A DNA stretch of 64,000 nucleotides from Candidatus Hydrogenedentota bacterium (GCA_024278275.1 JAJRTN010000150.1:1-64000); one strand, 5' to 3'; numbered from the stretch's first letter, positions 16,732-27,034 are shown. Made by a program: numbers and translations. Notes: a model not told the origin generated them from the letters alone.

Positions 16732-18604
16732 CGGTCACTTCCTCCCATTGCCCATCTTCCTTGATGAAAAGGATTCCCATGTCCTGCCAGAAGGTCAGGC
16801 GCGCGATGGTGTGGTTTATCAACTCATCGGTAAGGTTGTTTCTCGCGGAAGTCAGGTCGTCCTGTGCGTCCACCAGGTCGCGGGTCGTTGCACGGCCGAG
16901 TTCGGCGAGCAGTTCCTGCTCCTCCACGCGGCGTTCGCCCAGCCGCAGGCTCACCCTGGCGACTTCATAGTTGAGCCGGGCCCGGTCGAGGTCGCGCCAG
17001 GCTTCCCGCACATCCAGTTTGACGTTGTCTTCGGCAAGCGACTCCTCCCGCCGTGCCCGCTCCAGGCCGATCAGGGCCGCCCGGTAGTTGTTTCGCTTGG
17101 CCTTCTGATCAAAAGGCAGATCCAAATCCAGGCCCGCGGACCAGCGGCCACGCTGGAAATCAATCTCCTGGAAATTATCCGTCCCGGTGCTGCCCGCGTT
17201 ACCCGTAAGCACCAGGTCCAACCCCGGCTTGAGGGCGTCCGCCGCCACCATGACCCGCCGCTTGGCGTCGATGGTTCGGTCACGGGCGTTGTAATAGTCC
17301 AGGCGCGTGGCGAGGGCCACCTTGGCCGCGTCCTCGGGGGAAACGTTGAACTGGCGCAAGCCATCCTGGTGGAGCCGGTCCAGTTCGGCCATATCCAGGA
17401 TAATGGCCGCGTCCGTGCTCAATCCCAACTGAATCTTGAAGCGATCCAGGCTGGCTTTATAACTTTGGAGCGAGTTGATCCAACTGTTCTTGGCGTTCAA
17501 CTCCGCCTGCTCGAGGAGCCCAAGATCAGACTGGGACTTACGTCCCTCCGCCGCCAGGGCGCGCTGGAGCTTCAGGTTCTCCTGGAAACGCAGATAACTG
17601 TTGTAGTTGTTCGTCAGACGGTCCCGTGCCTGGAGCACCCCGTAGTATTGTGAGCAGATGCTCACGGTAAAGGTCTTCCGGAAGCGGGTGAAGCTGCGTA
17701 AGCTGTAGAGCACGTCACGCTCCGCCTGCGTCAGGCGTTCCGCCGCGATCTTGCGGCCCGCGCCCCGCAGGATGGGCTGCGTAAACGAGGCCACCAGCGC
17801 CGATGAGGTCGCCACGCGGTCATCGCCGGTGAGAAAACGGAGGAAATTGGAGGTAAGATTGACCGCGAAACGTCCACCGCCTTTCAGCAGGACACTGGTT
17901 CCAAAACGGGTTTGCCCCGAAAGGCTGCGCTCATTCCTGACCTCCGTGCGCACCCCGTCGGCGCCCGCCAGCGTTCCCGCTGCGGCCACCAGGCCCGCAT
18001 AGTCATTGAGCAGGGTCGCCGGTGTTCCCGTCAGGCTTTCAAACTGATCGATAATGGCGTTGGCGCCGCCCAGGGCCGCGCTGAAGTCCGTCGGCCTGGT
18101 TACATCCCGGGTTGTCCGGTTATAACCGCCCGACAGAAGCCCGGAGAAAATGGGGGCGTAATCGTAGCGGTCGAGGGTCAGGGAAAGGGCTTGCAGGTAA
18201 AGCGATTCGCGCTGTGCCTGGTAGTTCCGGTTGCGGCGTACCGCGATGGCCAGCGCCCGTTCGAGCGGCACAATGTGCGCCCCCACCTCGTCGTTTTCCC
18301 CTAGGGCCGGGTCCTTTTCAGTCACTTGCTCCAGCCCATCCAGCGGATCCCAGGCGCTATCCTGGTCGATGGTAAAGCCGGGGGGCATTCCGGGCACGTC
18401 CGGCGATTTTTCCGTGACGATACCATATACTTCCTTATCTGCGGATTCACGGTAATGCGTTGTTGCGCATCCTCCCAGAAGCGTTCCCAGGAGGAAGGCC
18501 AGGCATCCCGCTCCAGGAAAGAACACGGAAAAGCGCGCGTACTGGACGAAAATGGTAACCGTTTGTTTTGTCATGCTTCCGAGATACCCCGTTAAGGCGG
18601 ACAT
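16715..18604 (-). CDS. TolC family outer-membrane efflux lipoprotein
   Basis: This 629-residue protein carries an unusually long lipoprotein signal ending in the lipobox LGGC (Cys46). Two outer-membrane efflux protein repeats follow, with long helical stretches (for example RLTNNYNSYLRFQENLKLQR and LDVREAWRDLDRARLNYEVA). It would form the outer-membrane channel of the exporter encoded downstream. The start at 18604 has AGGGAAAG eight bases before it; an alternative ATG at 18574 lacks a usable site. It is first in the four-gene operon. A lipidated outer-membrane factor fits the NodT/OprM type. Confidence 0.86.
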   Translation of the reverse strand: MSALTGYLGSMTKQTVTIFVQYARFSVFFPGAGCLAFLLGTLLGGCATTHYRESADKEVYGIVTEKSPDVPGMPPGFTIDQDSAWDPLDGLEQVTEKDPALGENDEVGAHIVPLERALAIAVRRNRNYQAQRESLYLQALSLTLDRYDYAPIFSGLLSGGYNRTTRDVTRPTDFSAALGGANAIIDQFESLTGTPATLLNDYAGLVAAAGTLAGADGVRTEVRNERSLSGQTRFGTSVLLKGGGRFAVNLTSNFLRFLTGDDRVATSSALVASFTQPILRGAGRKIAAERLTQAERDVLYSLRSFTRFRKTFTVSICSQYYGVLQARDRLTNNYNSYLRFQENLKLQRALAAEGRKSQSDLGLLEQAELNAKNSWINSLQSYKASLDRFKIQLGLSTDAAIILDMAELDRLHQDGLRQFNVSPEDAAKVALATRLDYYNARDRTIDAKRRVMVAADALKPGLDLVLTGNAGSTGTDNFQEIDFQRGRWSAGLDLDLPFDQKAKRNNYRAALIGLERARREESLAEDNVKLDVREAWRDLDRARLNYEVARVSLRLGERRVEEQELLAELGRATTRDLVDAQDDLTSARNNLTDELINHTIARLTFWQDMGILFIKEDGQWEEVTDAITP

Positions 18605-18676
18605 GAAGACGTCTTTCCCTATGCTGATGTCCGACTGGATGAAAAACGATCAAAGACTCCACCCTGCAATTATTAG

Positions 18677-18698
18677 ACCCTTTCGGGAAGGAAAGGGT
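18677..18698 (-). terminator. Probable terminator of the translation operon
   Basis: ACCCTTTC (18677-18684) pairs with GAAAGGGT (18691-18698) around a six-base loop, 24-45 bases after the stop of ribF on the minus strand. The following bases are AT-rich but not a clean T-run, so efficiency is uncertain. Confidence 0.45.
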
Positions 18699-18721
18699 GA
18701 CGACACAATAATCCCCTGTAA

Positions 18722-19687
18722 TTAAACCCCGGCGGGAAGGTTCGGTTCCATCTTGTCAGGCCCCAGGGCCTGAAAATAGTCCCGGATGGTTTCCACGTCC
18801 TGGTTGATGGCGCGAACGAGACTGTCAAGGTCCGCAAACTTCACTTCGGGCCGCAACCTCTTGTAAAAGATCAATTCCAGGGTTTCTCCTACGATATCAC
18901 CATCAAAATCAATCAGAAAGGCCTCTATGGTGATGTCTTCGTGTCGTATGGTGGGTGCAATACCGATGTTCACGGCCGCCATGTATCGGCGGCCGGTCAC
19001 GATGGCTTCGGCCGCATAGACCCCGTGGGCAGGTATGATATGAGGTCCGGGCCGGATGTTGGCCGTTGGAAATCCCAGTTTCCGGCCGATGCCGCGTCCC
19101 CGGGCAACCTCGCCCAGGATGGTATACCGGCGTCCGAGGTACTTCTCGGCCTGATCCAGCGCGCCCTGGAGTAGGGCTTCCCGGATAAGCGTGCTGCTGA
19201 TGCGTTCCCCCTGCATGATAAGGGGAGGGACTTCCTCCACCGTATATCCCAGCGCGGAAGCCCGTTTGGCGAGGTAGGCATGGTCTCCGCCGGCATTTTT
19301 CCCGAAAGCGAAGTCATGCCCAACGATCAGGTGCCGGGCACCACATCGCCGCAAGACGATATCTTCGAGGAACACCGAACGGTCCATGTCCGCCGTGGCG
19401 GCATTGAAGGGGAGCACGAAAAGGATGTCCACGCCCATGGCCTTCAGCAGTCGTTCCTTGAGTGTGTCGCCGGTAAGCAGGTTCGGCACGCCGTTCGGCG
19501 CGAAATACTGCCTTGGGTGGGGGCGCAGGGTCATGAGGGCGGCCGTGCCGTCCATACGTTTCGCGGCATCTTTCAGGTGGCGAACGATGCGTTGGTGTCC
19601 GAGATGGATACCGTCAAAGCTGCCGATAGTAAGGCAGAGATTGGACGTTTTACCATGGAAAGCGCGGACATCGTCAACAACGCGCAT
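18722..19687 (-). CDS. ribF: Bifunctional riboflavin kinase / FAD synthetase
   Basis: The protein has 321 residues. The N-terminal nucleotidyltransferase (FAD synthetase) domain has the motif GSFDGIHLGHQ (about 23-33). The C-terminal riboflavin kinase domain includes GRGIGRKLGFPTANI (about 197-211) and the DFDGDIVGE motif. It converts riboflavin to FMN and FMN to FAD in the cytosol. It lies 27 bases after truB and closes the rimP-nusA-infB operon, its position in many bacteria. No FMN riboswitch is seen next to it; as an internal operon gene it is probably co-transcribed. Confidence 0.95.
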   Translation of the reverse strand: MRVVDDVRAFHGKTSNLCLTIGSFDGIHLGHQRIVRHLKDAAKRMDGTAALMTLRPHPRQYFAPNGVPNLLTGDTLKERLLKAMGVDILFVLPFNAATADMDRSVFLEDIVLRRCGARHLIVGHDFAFGKNAGGDHAYLAKRASALGYTVEEVPPLIMQGERISSTLIREALLQGALDQAEKYLGRRYTILGEVARGRGIGRKLGFPTANIRPGPHIIPAHGVYAAEAIVTGRRYMAAVNIGIAPTIRHEDITIEAFLIDFDGDIVGETLELIFYKRLRPEVKFADLDSLVRAINQDVETIRDYFQALGPDKMEPNLPAGV

Positions 19688-19714
19688 ATACCCGGTCCTT
19701 CCCGCGTGGCGTAA

Positions 19715-20605
19715 TCATGCAAAAACACGTTTGGGATGGACGCGCGCTCCCACGGCCGTCGGCTGAACAAGCCCCAATGCCAGCAGGTCGCCCGCTTCGC
19801 TTTTGACCTGGACCCAGCCCTCGTTCACGGGACATCCTTCGAGTAAATCGGTGCTGGTCACGGTGTTCCCGGCCTTGAGCGTCTCCAGGGCTTGCGGAAG
19901 AAGGACCACGATGGGCAGGTCCAGGGCGTCGCCCATGCGAATCAGGCGGTCGCGGATCACTGCTTCGTCCGTGAAGGCGTCCACGGGCAACGCCGCGGTG
20001 ACCTCATGGCGTCCAACGGCCGTGCGTCGCAACCCGGCGAGCACGGCGCCACAACCCAGCTCTTGTCCGATGTCGTGACACAGGCTGCGCACGTAGGTGC
20101 CCCGGCCGCACCGGACACGCACCCGGGCGTCGGGCGCGGTGTACTCCACTACGTCAAAGGCATACACCCGAACCGGTCGGGGTTCGCGTTCCACGGTTTC
20201 GCCCTTTCGGGCCTTCTTGTAAAGCCGTTCCCCCCCCACCTTGACGGCGCTGACCATGGGCGGTACTTGCATGATTTCACCCACATAGGGCATGCACGCC
20301 GCCTGGATGCGCTCGGCGGTCATATCAGCGGGCACGGTATTCTCCTCAATGACCTCACCGTCGAGGTCGAAGGAATCCGTGACCACGCCCAAGCGCATGA
20401 TGCCTTCATAGGTCTTATCGAGGCCCGTCAAGTGTTCCGACAAGCGCGTGGCCTTGCCCAGGCAAACCAGGAGCAATCCGGTCGCGGCCGGATCGAGCGT
20501 TCCCGTGTGCCCCACACGGCGGATTCCCGCGGCCTTCCGAATGCGGTCAACCACGTCGTGGGAGGTCATTCCGGCAGGTTTGTCGACCAACAGCAGTCCC
20601 GTCAT
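19715..20605 (-). CDS. truB: tRNA pseudouridine(55) synthase TruB
   Basis: The protein has 296 residues. The catalytic motif GHTGTLDPAATGLL holds the nucleophile Asp38; the N-terminal GLLLVDKPAGMTSHDVV and the RCGRGTYVRSL motif are also TruB hallmarks. It isomerises U55 in the T loop of tRNAs. The ATG at 20605 overlaps the stop of the preceding rbfA-nrnA fusion gene (ATGA), confirming the start and tight coupling. The C-terminal region is compatible with a small PUA-like domain. Confidence 0.95.
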   Translation of the reverse strand: MTGLLLVDKPAGMTSHDVVDRIRKAAGIRRVGHTGTLDPAATGLLLVCLGKATRLSEHLTGLDKTYEGIMRLGVVTDSFDLDGEVIEENTVPADMTAERIQAACMPYVGEIMQVPPMVSAVKVGGERLYKKARKGETVEREPRPVRVYAFDVVEYTAPDARVRVRCGRGTYVRSLCHDIGQELGCGAVLAGLRRTAVGRHEVTAALPVDAFTDEAVIRDRLIRMGDALDLPIVVLLPQALETLKAGNTVTSTDLLEGCPVNEGWVQVKSEAGDLLALGLVQPTAVGARVHPKRVFA

Positions 20606-21936
20606 GGCGATTCCTTCATGGCCCTTTCCAAGCGGTCCAATACCGTTGGCATGGCCTCGGCCAGGGACATATCGAGGGTGACCCCCGCGGCGGCCGCATG
20701 GCCTCCGCCCCCGAATTGAGCGAGGAAGACGGCTGAATTGAACTCCGGAACGGAGCGGAAACTCGCTTTGGTTGTGTGAGCATCCACTTGGGTGAAAAGT
20801 ACGGCCACGCGGACGCCGTCCACGTTGCGCAGGTAGTTGATGAGCCCGCCGGTATCTTCCTTTTCCCCGCCCACGGCCGCCAGATCCTGGTAGGAAACAT
20901 AGGACGCGGCGATGGCTCCGTCGGCCCTGAATTCCGCCCGGGCAAGGACATGGCACAACATATCGAACTTGGGCCGGGACATGGCGCTAAAAACCGTTTC
21001 GCATATGGGCGCGGTTTCAAGGCCGGTTTCATGGAGTTTCGCGGCTATCCTGTGGGAACGGGCGGTCGTGTTGACGTACCGGTAGCCGCCGGTGTCGGTC
21101 ACTTGGGCCACGTAGGCGCAGTGGGCGGCCCCCATGGTGAGGGGTATGTCCGCCGTCTCGAACAGGTCCACCACGATCTCACCCACGGCGGCATAGGAGG
21201 AGTCGATGAAACCCGCCGTACCATCGGGATATTCCGCCAGGTGATGGTCCACCACGAAAACTTTCTGCCCCGGCTCAAGCCAGTCACGAACCGCGCCGAT
21301 TCGGGCGAGGGAGGCCACGTCGACGATGACCAGGGCCTGGAAACGAGGCCGTTCGGCTTCGCAGTTGATGATATCCTTCGCGCCGGGCAGACCACGGTAA
21401 ACGGCGGGCACGGGGTCATGCAAGGCACAGGTGACGGTTTTCCCCATGGCCCGCAGGAAGTGGGCCACCCCCAGCAGACCACCCACGGCATCGCCATCGG
21501 GACTGACATGAGAGGTCACCAGGAAGGACTCGGTTTTCCGCATATCTGCAACCAGGTCCGAAAGACCCAGGTGAAGCATGGGGGCTTCGTCCTGCTCGCG
21601 GTGAATCGTTTCAAGCACACTTTCCAGGTGGTACACCTTGTCGAGAGAATCGTCTTCAAAGAAACGGATCTCCGGCGTGACGCGCATTCGCAGGTGCTTG
21701 CCCACTTCACGCCGGACCCATCCTGCGGAGTTGCGCAGTCCGATAAGCGAGCTCTTCCGTTCCTTTTCTTCACCAAACAGGCTCACATGGATGTTCGCGT
21801 AGCGCAAGTCGGTAGACATGCGCACGGACATGACGGATACGAAACCGATCCTGGGATCCTTGAGCCCCCTGGTGATGAGGCGAGCGACTTCTTCGTGAAT
21901 CAGTGCGCCCACGCGGGCGGGACGGCCTGTCTGCAT
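20602..21936 (-). CDS. RbfA-NrnA fusion: ribosome-binding factor A joined to DHH/DHHA1 phosphoesterase
   Basis: One uninterrupted 444-residue frame contains two families. Residues 1-113 are RbfA, the 30S maturation factor (RVGALIHEEVARLI, DPRIGFVSVMSVRMSTDL, RVTPEIRFFEDDSLDK). Residues from about 120 to the end are an NrnA-type nano-RNase/pAp phosphatase, with DGD (147-149), VIVD (Asp206), the DHH triad (230-232) and the DHHA1 glycine motif GGGGH (409-413). In many genomes rbfA and nrnA are separate neighbours in this operon; here no stop or start separates them. The start at 21936 shares one base with the stop of ylxP. All metal-binding residues are present, so the enzyme part looks active. 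Confidence 0.9.
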   Translation of the reverse strand: MQTGRPARVGALIHEEVARLITRGLKDPRIGFVSVMSVRMSTDLRYANIHVSLFGEEKERKSSLIGLRNSAGWVRREVGKHLRMRVTPEIRFFEDDSLDKVYHLESVLETIHREQDEAPMLHLGLSDLVADMRKTESFLVTSHVSPDGDAVGGLLGVAHFLRAMGKTVTCALHDPVPAVYRGLPGAKDIINCEAERPRFQALVIVDVASLARIGAVRDWLEPGQKVFVVDHHLAEYPDGTAGFIDSSYAAVGEIVVDLFETADIPLTMGAAHCAYVAQVTDTGGYRYVNTTARSHRIAAKLHETGLETAPICETVFSAMSRPKFDMLCHVLARAEFRADGAIAASYVSYQDLAAVGGEKEDTGGLINYLRNVDGVRVAVLFTQVDAHTTKASFRSVPEFNSAVFLAQFGGGGHAAAAGVTLDMSLAEAMPTVLDRLERAMKESP

Positions 21937-22217
21937 TAGAACATCTCTATCCGATAGTCGGCGAGTTCGGCTCCCGGTCTGTTGGAAGCGAACCGGACAA
22001 TTTCGTTCAGTTGTGTGTTGGCGTGGGCGTGCTCGTTCGAGACGACGCACACGGTAAGACGGGCACGCTGCCACAGGTCCTGGTAGTCCGTTTCGGCCAC
22101 CGAACAATTGTAGCGGTTTCTGAGCTGTTGCTTCAGCCCTTTCACGACACGACGCTTCTCTTTAAGTGAGCGCGCCTCACGCGTGAGCAGGTCTATCTGC
22201 AAAACACCAATGGTCAA
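21936..22217 (-). CDS. DUF503 family protein (YlxP-like)
   Basis: This is a 93-residue protein of the DUF503/YlxP family (IGVLQIDLLTREARSLKEKR, then ETDYQDLWQRARLTVCVVS). YlxP sits between infB and rbfA in many bacteria, and its structure resembles an alpha/beta ferredoxin-like fold. Its exact role, probably linked to ribosome maturation, is not established. The first possible start is a TTG at 22217 with only a poor GGA-type site, so the start is uncertain. Its stop codon shares a base with the next ATG. The family match is strong from the SLKEKR motif and gene order. Confidence 0.85.
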   Translation of the reverse strand: MTIGVLQIDLLTREARSLKEKRRVVKGLKQQLRNRYNCSVAETDYQDLWQRARLTVCVVSNEHAHANTQLNEIVRFASNRPGAELADYRIEMF

Positions 22218-22345
22218 GGGTTCCAGCTATCCGCGTAATTGAGGTTTTTCCCACGATCCATTCCGAATGCCCAGGTTCACACCGCCGCGACATTCCATCT
22301 TTTGCGGCCCTGGCGCGGGAAATTTTTTCTCCACAAAAGCGCCTG

Positions 22346-25300
22346 CTACAAGGTCTTGGGGACGAGTTCCACCTTGAAGGACTCGATGATGTCCCCCACC
22401 TGTATGTCATCAAAACGCTCCAGTTTCATGCCGCATTCAAAGCCCTGTGAAACGGAGCGCACGTCATCCTTTTCGCGCCGCAGCGTCCCAATACGGCCGG
22501 TGTGGATGATTTTGCCGTCCCGTATCAAACGGGCAAGCCCGCCGCGCACGGTTTCACCGTCCTGCTGCATGCAACCGGCGATGTTGCCAATGGCGGAGGA
22601 ACGGAAGACCTGCCGAATTTCGGCATGTCCCACGATAATTTCCTTGGACTCGGGCGTGAGCAGGCCCTCAACGGCCTTCTTCACCTCGTCAAGCAGTTCA
22701 TAAATAACAAGATAACTGCGAATGTCCACGCCTTCCTGTTCAGCGACGGCCTGCACCTTCGCGTCTGCGGTGACGTGGAAGCCAATGACGACGGCATCGC
22801 TGGTGCTGGCCAGCATGATGTCCGATTCATTCACGGCGCCCACCCCGGCGTGTACTACCTGGACACTGACTTCCTCATTACCGATCCGGGAAAGGCTTGA
22901 GGTCAGCACATCCACCGAGCCCTGTACATCCGCCTTGAGCACAATGGAGAGGGTTTTCTGCTCGATCCCTTCCATGCGCGCATGAAAGTCTTCCAGGGTC
23001 ATGCGTTTCCGGGCGGGACCGCGTTTTTGACGGTTCACATCGGCCCGCTTTTCCGCCACGCCGCGCACCATCCGCTCGTTTTCCGAAACAATGAATTGGT
23101 CGCCCGCCGTGGGGGGTTCACTGAAGCCGGTCACCAGGACGGGCGTGGAGGGACCGGCTTCACTGACCTGTCTGCCACGGGAATTGGTCATGGTGCGCAC
23201 GCGACCGTAGGTTTGCCCGGCAAGGAACATGTCCCCCACCTTCAGCGTGCCGCTTCGAACCATGACCCACGCGACGGGGCCTTGTCCGCGGGATATTTCG
23301 GATTCAACGATGGCGCCGCGGGCGGGCTTATTGGGGTTGGCCTTCAGCTCCAGCATCTGGGATTCCAGGATCAACATCTCCATCAGCTCATTGATGCCCT
23401 CCCCCGTTTGGCAGGAGATGTTCTTCATGATGGTCTTTCCCCCCCAACTCTCGTCCACCAACTCATACTGAACAAGTTCCTGACGCACCCGGTCGGGCTG
23501 GGCGTTGATCTTGTCGCACTTGTTGATGGCCACCACGATGGGAACTTCCGCGGCCCGCGCGTGGTTGATGGCTTCCACCGTCTGCGGCTTCACGCCATCG
23601 TCGGCGGCCACCACGAGTACCACCACGTCGGTAATACTCGCGCCACGGGCGCGCATCTGGGTAAAGGCCTCGTGTCCGGGAGTATCGAGAAAGACAACAC
23701 GCCCCTGTTCGAGTTCCACGTCGTAGGCCGCGATGTGCTGGGTGATGCCGCCGGCCTCACCGGCCGCGACACTTGCCTTGCGCACATAGTCGAGAAGAGA
23801 GGTCTTTCCGTGATCCACATGGCCCATGATGGTAACCACCGGCGGGCGAAGCACAAGACTCTCGGGGTCGTCCGGTTCCTCGGTGAACAATTCTTCCTCC
23901 TCGGGGATAACCGACCGCACCTCAAAACCGAACTGGGTCGCAACGGTTCGGATCACGTCAATCTCAAGCGATTGATTCTTGTTGGCCATGATATTCTCTT
24001 CCATGAGCGCGAGAATAACATCATTAATGTCCGCGTCCATGCTATCCGCCAACTGCTCGACCGTCATGGTTTCGTCCACTTCGAGCACACCACCGTGCTG
24101 TGCCACGGGCTGCCCCGATTCGTCCCGTCGTTTCCTGCGCCGTTTTTTCGGGACGGTTCCGGGCGCTCCACCGGCCTGATAGCTTTTCACCGCCGCCGCC
24201 GCGTCCCGGCGAAGGATCTCTTCCATGGCTCGGGCGCGCTCGGCGCGACGCTGCCGTTTCTTGGCCGTCTTTCCCGTTCCGCCGCGTTTTCCCCGACCGC
24301 TTCCCGCGGCCGGCTTGGGTCCCGAACGGAATTGCCGCTCCGCCCGTCCCTCTCGTGCGCTGCTTTCCTTTACCGGAAGTGGCGCGATGGGTTGGCGCAC
24401 ACGGGGACGTTTGCGTTCTTCTTTTTCGCGCTCCCGTTCCTGGGCCTTGCGAATTACCTCCGCCACCACGGAAGGATCGGGAACCGGCAAGGGGCGTTCA
24501 TTCCGCTTGCGCTCCTTTTCTTCCTGCATGCGCTCGGCATGGGCCAGGGCGCCCTCATCCGCATGTCCATCGACCGCCCGGTCCGCGGATGCTTCATCCT
24601 TCGTATCCGGGGCGGGCGGCAGGATTTCAGCCAGAACCGACCCGTTCGCCTCGGTTTGGGCGGAGGGTTGGGCTTCTTCCCCGGGAACGCTCTCCGGCGG
24701 GGCGGCACCTTCTTCGGCCGGGGCGGTATGCACCGGCGTTGCTTCAGCTTCACCGGTTTCGGGGGGTGCCTCGGCGGTGGCGGGTTCCTCGGCCGGGGTC
24801 ACCACCTCGGCCGGGGAGGCGACCACGGTTTCCACGGCGGGTTGATCAACTATCGTGGCTTCCGCCGGGGGATTCTCTGTTTCTATAATCTGTGGGGCCG
24901 GGGCTTCCACCTCTTCCGGGGCGGCATCTTTTGTCGCCTTCTTTTTGGCGGCGGCTTTTTTCTTCTCGGCGGCAGCCTTCTTCTTCTCGGCGGCGGCCTT
25001 TTTCTTGGCGGCGGCCTTGGCCTTGGCGGCGGCTTTTTTCGCGGCGGCCAAACGGCGTTTCTCATTTGCTTTCTGAAGACGCTCCGCCTTCTTGCGCTTC
25101 TCCTCCTCCTTTTTCTGGATTTCCTGGAGGAAGGTTTCGAGCGAAGAGGGATCCTCATCCACATCCATCAGGATGTCGCACTGATCGTCATTTATCTCCA
25201 CATCGACGCTACTCACCTCGAAGCGAAGCTTGCGCAATGTGTCGAGTGCCTCATCGGCACTCATATCGAGTCGCTCGGACAGACTTAAAATGGTCTGCAT
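22346..25300 (-). CDS. infB: Translation initiation factor IF-2
   Basis: The protein has 984 residues. The N-terminal IF2_N-type helix-rich domain ([20 protein letters not shown]) is followed by a very long low-complexity linker of Ala/Lys and then Pro/Glu/Ala runs (about 70-300), and a second IF2_N module near 410-450 ([20 protein letters not shown]). The GTPase domain begins near 490 with GHVDHGKTS, then DTPGHEAF and NKCD. Beta-barrel domains II-IV follow. IF-2 places fMet-tRNA in the P site. The length is in the upper range for the family because of the linker. Confidence 0.97.
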   Translation of the reverse strand: MQTILSLSERLDMSADEALDTLRKLRFEVSSVDVEINDDQCDILMDVDEDPSSLETFLQEIQKKEEEKRKKAERLQKANEKRRLAAAKKAAAKAKAAAKKKAAAEKKKAAAEKKKAAAKKKATKDAAPEEVEAPAPQIIETENPPAEATIVDQPAVETVVASPAEVVTPAEEPATAEAPPETGEAEATPVHTAPAEEGAAPPESVPGEEAQPSAQTEANGSVLAEILPPAPDTKDEASADRAVDGHADEGALAHAERMQEEKERKRNERPLPVPDPSVVAEVIRKAQEREREKEERKRPRVRQPIAPLPVKESSAREGRAERQFRSGPKPAAGSGRGKRGGTGKTAKKRQRRAERARAMEEILRRDAAAAVKSYQAGGAPGTVPKKRRRKRRDESGQPVAQHGGVLEVDETMTVEQLADSMDADINDVILALMEENIMANKNQSLEIDVIRTVATQFGFEVRSVIPEEEELFTEEPDDPESLVLRPPVVTIMGHVDHGKTSLLDYVRKASVAAGEAGGITQHIAAYDVELEQGRVVFLDTPGHEAFTQMRARGASITDVVVLVVAADDGVKPQTVEAINHARAAEVPIVVAINKCDKINAQPDRVRQELVQYELVDESWGGKTIMKNISCQTGEGINELMEMLILESQMLELKANPNKPARGAIVESEISRGQGPVAWVMVRSGTLKVGDMFLAGQTYGRVRTMTNSRGRQVSEAGPSTPVLVTGFSEPPTAGDQFIVSENERMVRGVAEKRADVNRQKRGPARKRMTLEDFHARMEGIEQKTLSIVLKADVQGSVDVLTSSLSRIGNEEVSVQVVHAGVGAVNESDIMLASTSDAVVIGFHVTADAKVQAVAEQEGVDIRSYLVIYELLDEVKKAVEGLLTPESKEIIVGHAEIRQVFRSSAIGNIAGCMQQDGETVRGGLARLIRDGKIIHTGRIGTLRREKDDVRSVSQGFECGMKLERFDDIQVGDIIESFKVELVPKTL

Positions 25301-25385
25301 CTACAATTTCCTCCCAAAACACCGTATTCATATTCCGGCCATGCCGGCGCTTTCCGGTATCCGCTTTCGCGGAGCCGGGTATTCT

Positions 25386-26558
25386 CTACTCATTATCGGG
25401 GGCAAGGGGAGCGGGATCCGGCGTGGTTTCCGCCGGGCCTTCCTCGGGCTCTAAAGCAAGCCCATCCTCCCGGGGGACGGTCTCGGATTCGGGTAACGCC
25501 TCATCCAATCCTTCTTCTCCTCCGTCCTCCGATTCACCTTCTCCGTGGATATCGATATTCCAGCCAATCAACTTCGAGGCAAGCCGGGCGTTTTGTCCGC
25601 GCTTGCCAATGGCCAACGACAATTGATCCTGAGGTACCGTTACGCGAATGGAGCCCTTTTCCTCATCGCCTTCCAGGTTCAGAATATCGGCGGGGTTCAG
25701 GGCATTGGCGCAAAGTTCAAGGGGGTTGTCGCTCCAGCGCACGATGTCAATCTTCTCGCCCGACAATTCCTCCACTACCGCGCGAACGCGGGAGCCCTTC
25801 ATGCCGACACAGGCCCCCACGGCGTCCACGTTGGCGTCATTCGAGACCACGGCGACCTTGGTACGGCTGCCCGGCTCGCGGGAGATGGCCCGGATTTCCA
25901 CGGTGCCATCGTAGAGTTCGGGAACTTCCTGTTCGAACAGGCCGCGCACCAGCTCGGGTGAAGTCCGCGACAAAATGACGCCGGTTCCGCGTGGTCCCTT
26001 TTCGACCTCAAGCAGGTAAGCACGAATCCGGTCGCCGGGCTTGAAGTTCTCACGGGGAGACTGTTCACGGTAGGGTACGATGGCTTCCGCCCGTCCCACG
26101 CTCACAACAATGTTCCCATGATGGATTCGCTTGACCGTGCCCGTAATCAGGTCGCCTTCACGGCCCTTGAATTCATCATAAATACGATCACGTTCGGCAT
26201 CCTTGATTTTCTGAATAATGACCTGTTTCGCCGTTTGCGCGGCGATCCGCCCGAAATCTTTCGGTTCGGTGGGCACTTTAAGGCGGTTGCCCGTCACCAC
26301 CGCAGGGTTTAATTTAAGCGCCTCTTCAAGACTGATTTCAAGAGCGTCATCCTCCACGGTTTCGACGACGGTTCGGATTTCAAAGACCTTGAAAGCCAAG
26401 GTGTTTTCGTCCACGTCAACGGTCACGTCGCTTGCCCGGTTCATGCTCTTGCGCGCGGCGCTTTCGATGGCACTCCGAATGGCGTCGAGGAGCGTTACGC
26501 GATCAATACTCTTCTCCGCTTCGAGTTGCTGCAAAATCACTTTCAGATTTTGATCCAA
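25386..26558 (-). CDS. nusA: Transcription termination/antitermination protein NusA
   Basis: The protein has 390 residues. An N-terminal RNA-polymerase-binding domain (about 1-125) precedes an S1 domain (about 135-200, GDLITGTVKRIHHGNIVVSVG) and two KH domains (DPVGACVGMKGSRVRAV and LAIGKRGQNARLASKL motifs). A short acidic C-terminal tail rich in Glu, Pro and Asp replaces the helix-hairpin repeats of E. coli NusA. It modulates pausing, termination and antitermination. It follows rimP by 20 bases and precedes infB by 85 bases, without a ylxR gene between them. Confidence 0.96.
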   Translation of the reverse strand: MDQNLKVILQQLEAEKSIDRVTLLDAIRSAIESAARKSMNRASDVTVDVDENTLAFKVFEIRTVVETVEDDALEISLEEALKLNPAVVTGNRLKVPTEPKDFGRIAAQTAKQVIIQKIKDAERDRIYDEFKGREGDLITGTVKRIHHGNIVVSVGRAEAIVPYREQSPRENFKPGDRIRAYLLEVEKGPRGTGVILSRTSPELVRGLFEQEVPELYDGTVEIRAISREPGSRTKVAVVSNDANVDAVGACVGMKGSRVRAVVEELSGEKIDIVRWSDNPLELCANALNPADILNLEGDEEKGSIRVTVPQDQLSLAIGKRGQNARLASKLIGWNIDIHGEGESEDGGEEGLDEALPESETVPREDGLALEPEEGPAETTPDPAPLAPDNE

Positions 26559-26578
26559 ACCGGCCTCCTTTCCTCGTC

Positions 26579-27034
26579 CTAACGGACGAGGTTCGCCTTC
26601 TTGAGGTTCTCGATATGCACCTCGACATTTGCTCCTTCGCTTGTTAAAAGGATTAAACCGTCGCGGAAACCCTGAAGGATGCCGCGAAAGTTTTTCCGCC
26701 CGAGCAGTGCCGTGTGCGTACTCAGTTTAAGTTCCTCGCCGGCAAAGCGCTCGAAATCCGCAGGCTTGCGCAATGGGCGATCAAAGCCCGGCGAGGAGAC
26801 CTCGAGAACATAATCCTCCTCAATATAATCCCGTGCATCGAGTACGGGGTTCAAAAGCTGTGACACCGTCTGGCAATCGGCGTGCGTAATGCCACCTTCT
26901 TTGTCAATATAGACCCGAAGGACCCGTGTCCCGTGCTGTTTGCCGAACTCGACCTCGACGAGATCGTAACCGGCCGCCTGCAAGTCGGGCTCAAATAGCG
27001 TCCAACTTTGGCGTATGATTTCCGGAACGTTCAC
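26579..27034 (-). CDS. rimP: Ribosome maturation factor RimP
   Basis: The protein has 151 residues from a GTG at 27034 with a GGAG motif nine bases upstream; in-frame codons further upstream have no family similarity. The RimP N-terminal domain is recognised by AGYDLVEVEFGKQHGTRVLRVYID and the DCQTVSQLLNPVLD region, followed by EVSSPGFDRPLRKPADFERF, the family signature. The C-terminal SH3-like domain follows. RimP assists 30S subunit maturation. It is the first gene of the rimP-nusA-infB operon. Confidence 0.93.
   Translation of the reverse strand: MNVPEIIRQSWTLFEPDLQAAGYDLVEVEFGKQHGTRVLRVYIDKEGGITHADCQTVSQLLNPVLDARDYIEEDYVLEVSSPGFDRPLRKPADFERFAGEELKLSTHTALLGRKNFRGILQGFRDGLILLTSEGANVEVHIENLKKANLVR

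Noticed and set aside
22982-25288. 768-codon antisense frame over infB, rich in Gly and Phe
   Set aside because: It is the mirror of the Lys/Ala/Glu-rich IF-2 linker; infB is certain on the other strand.
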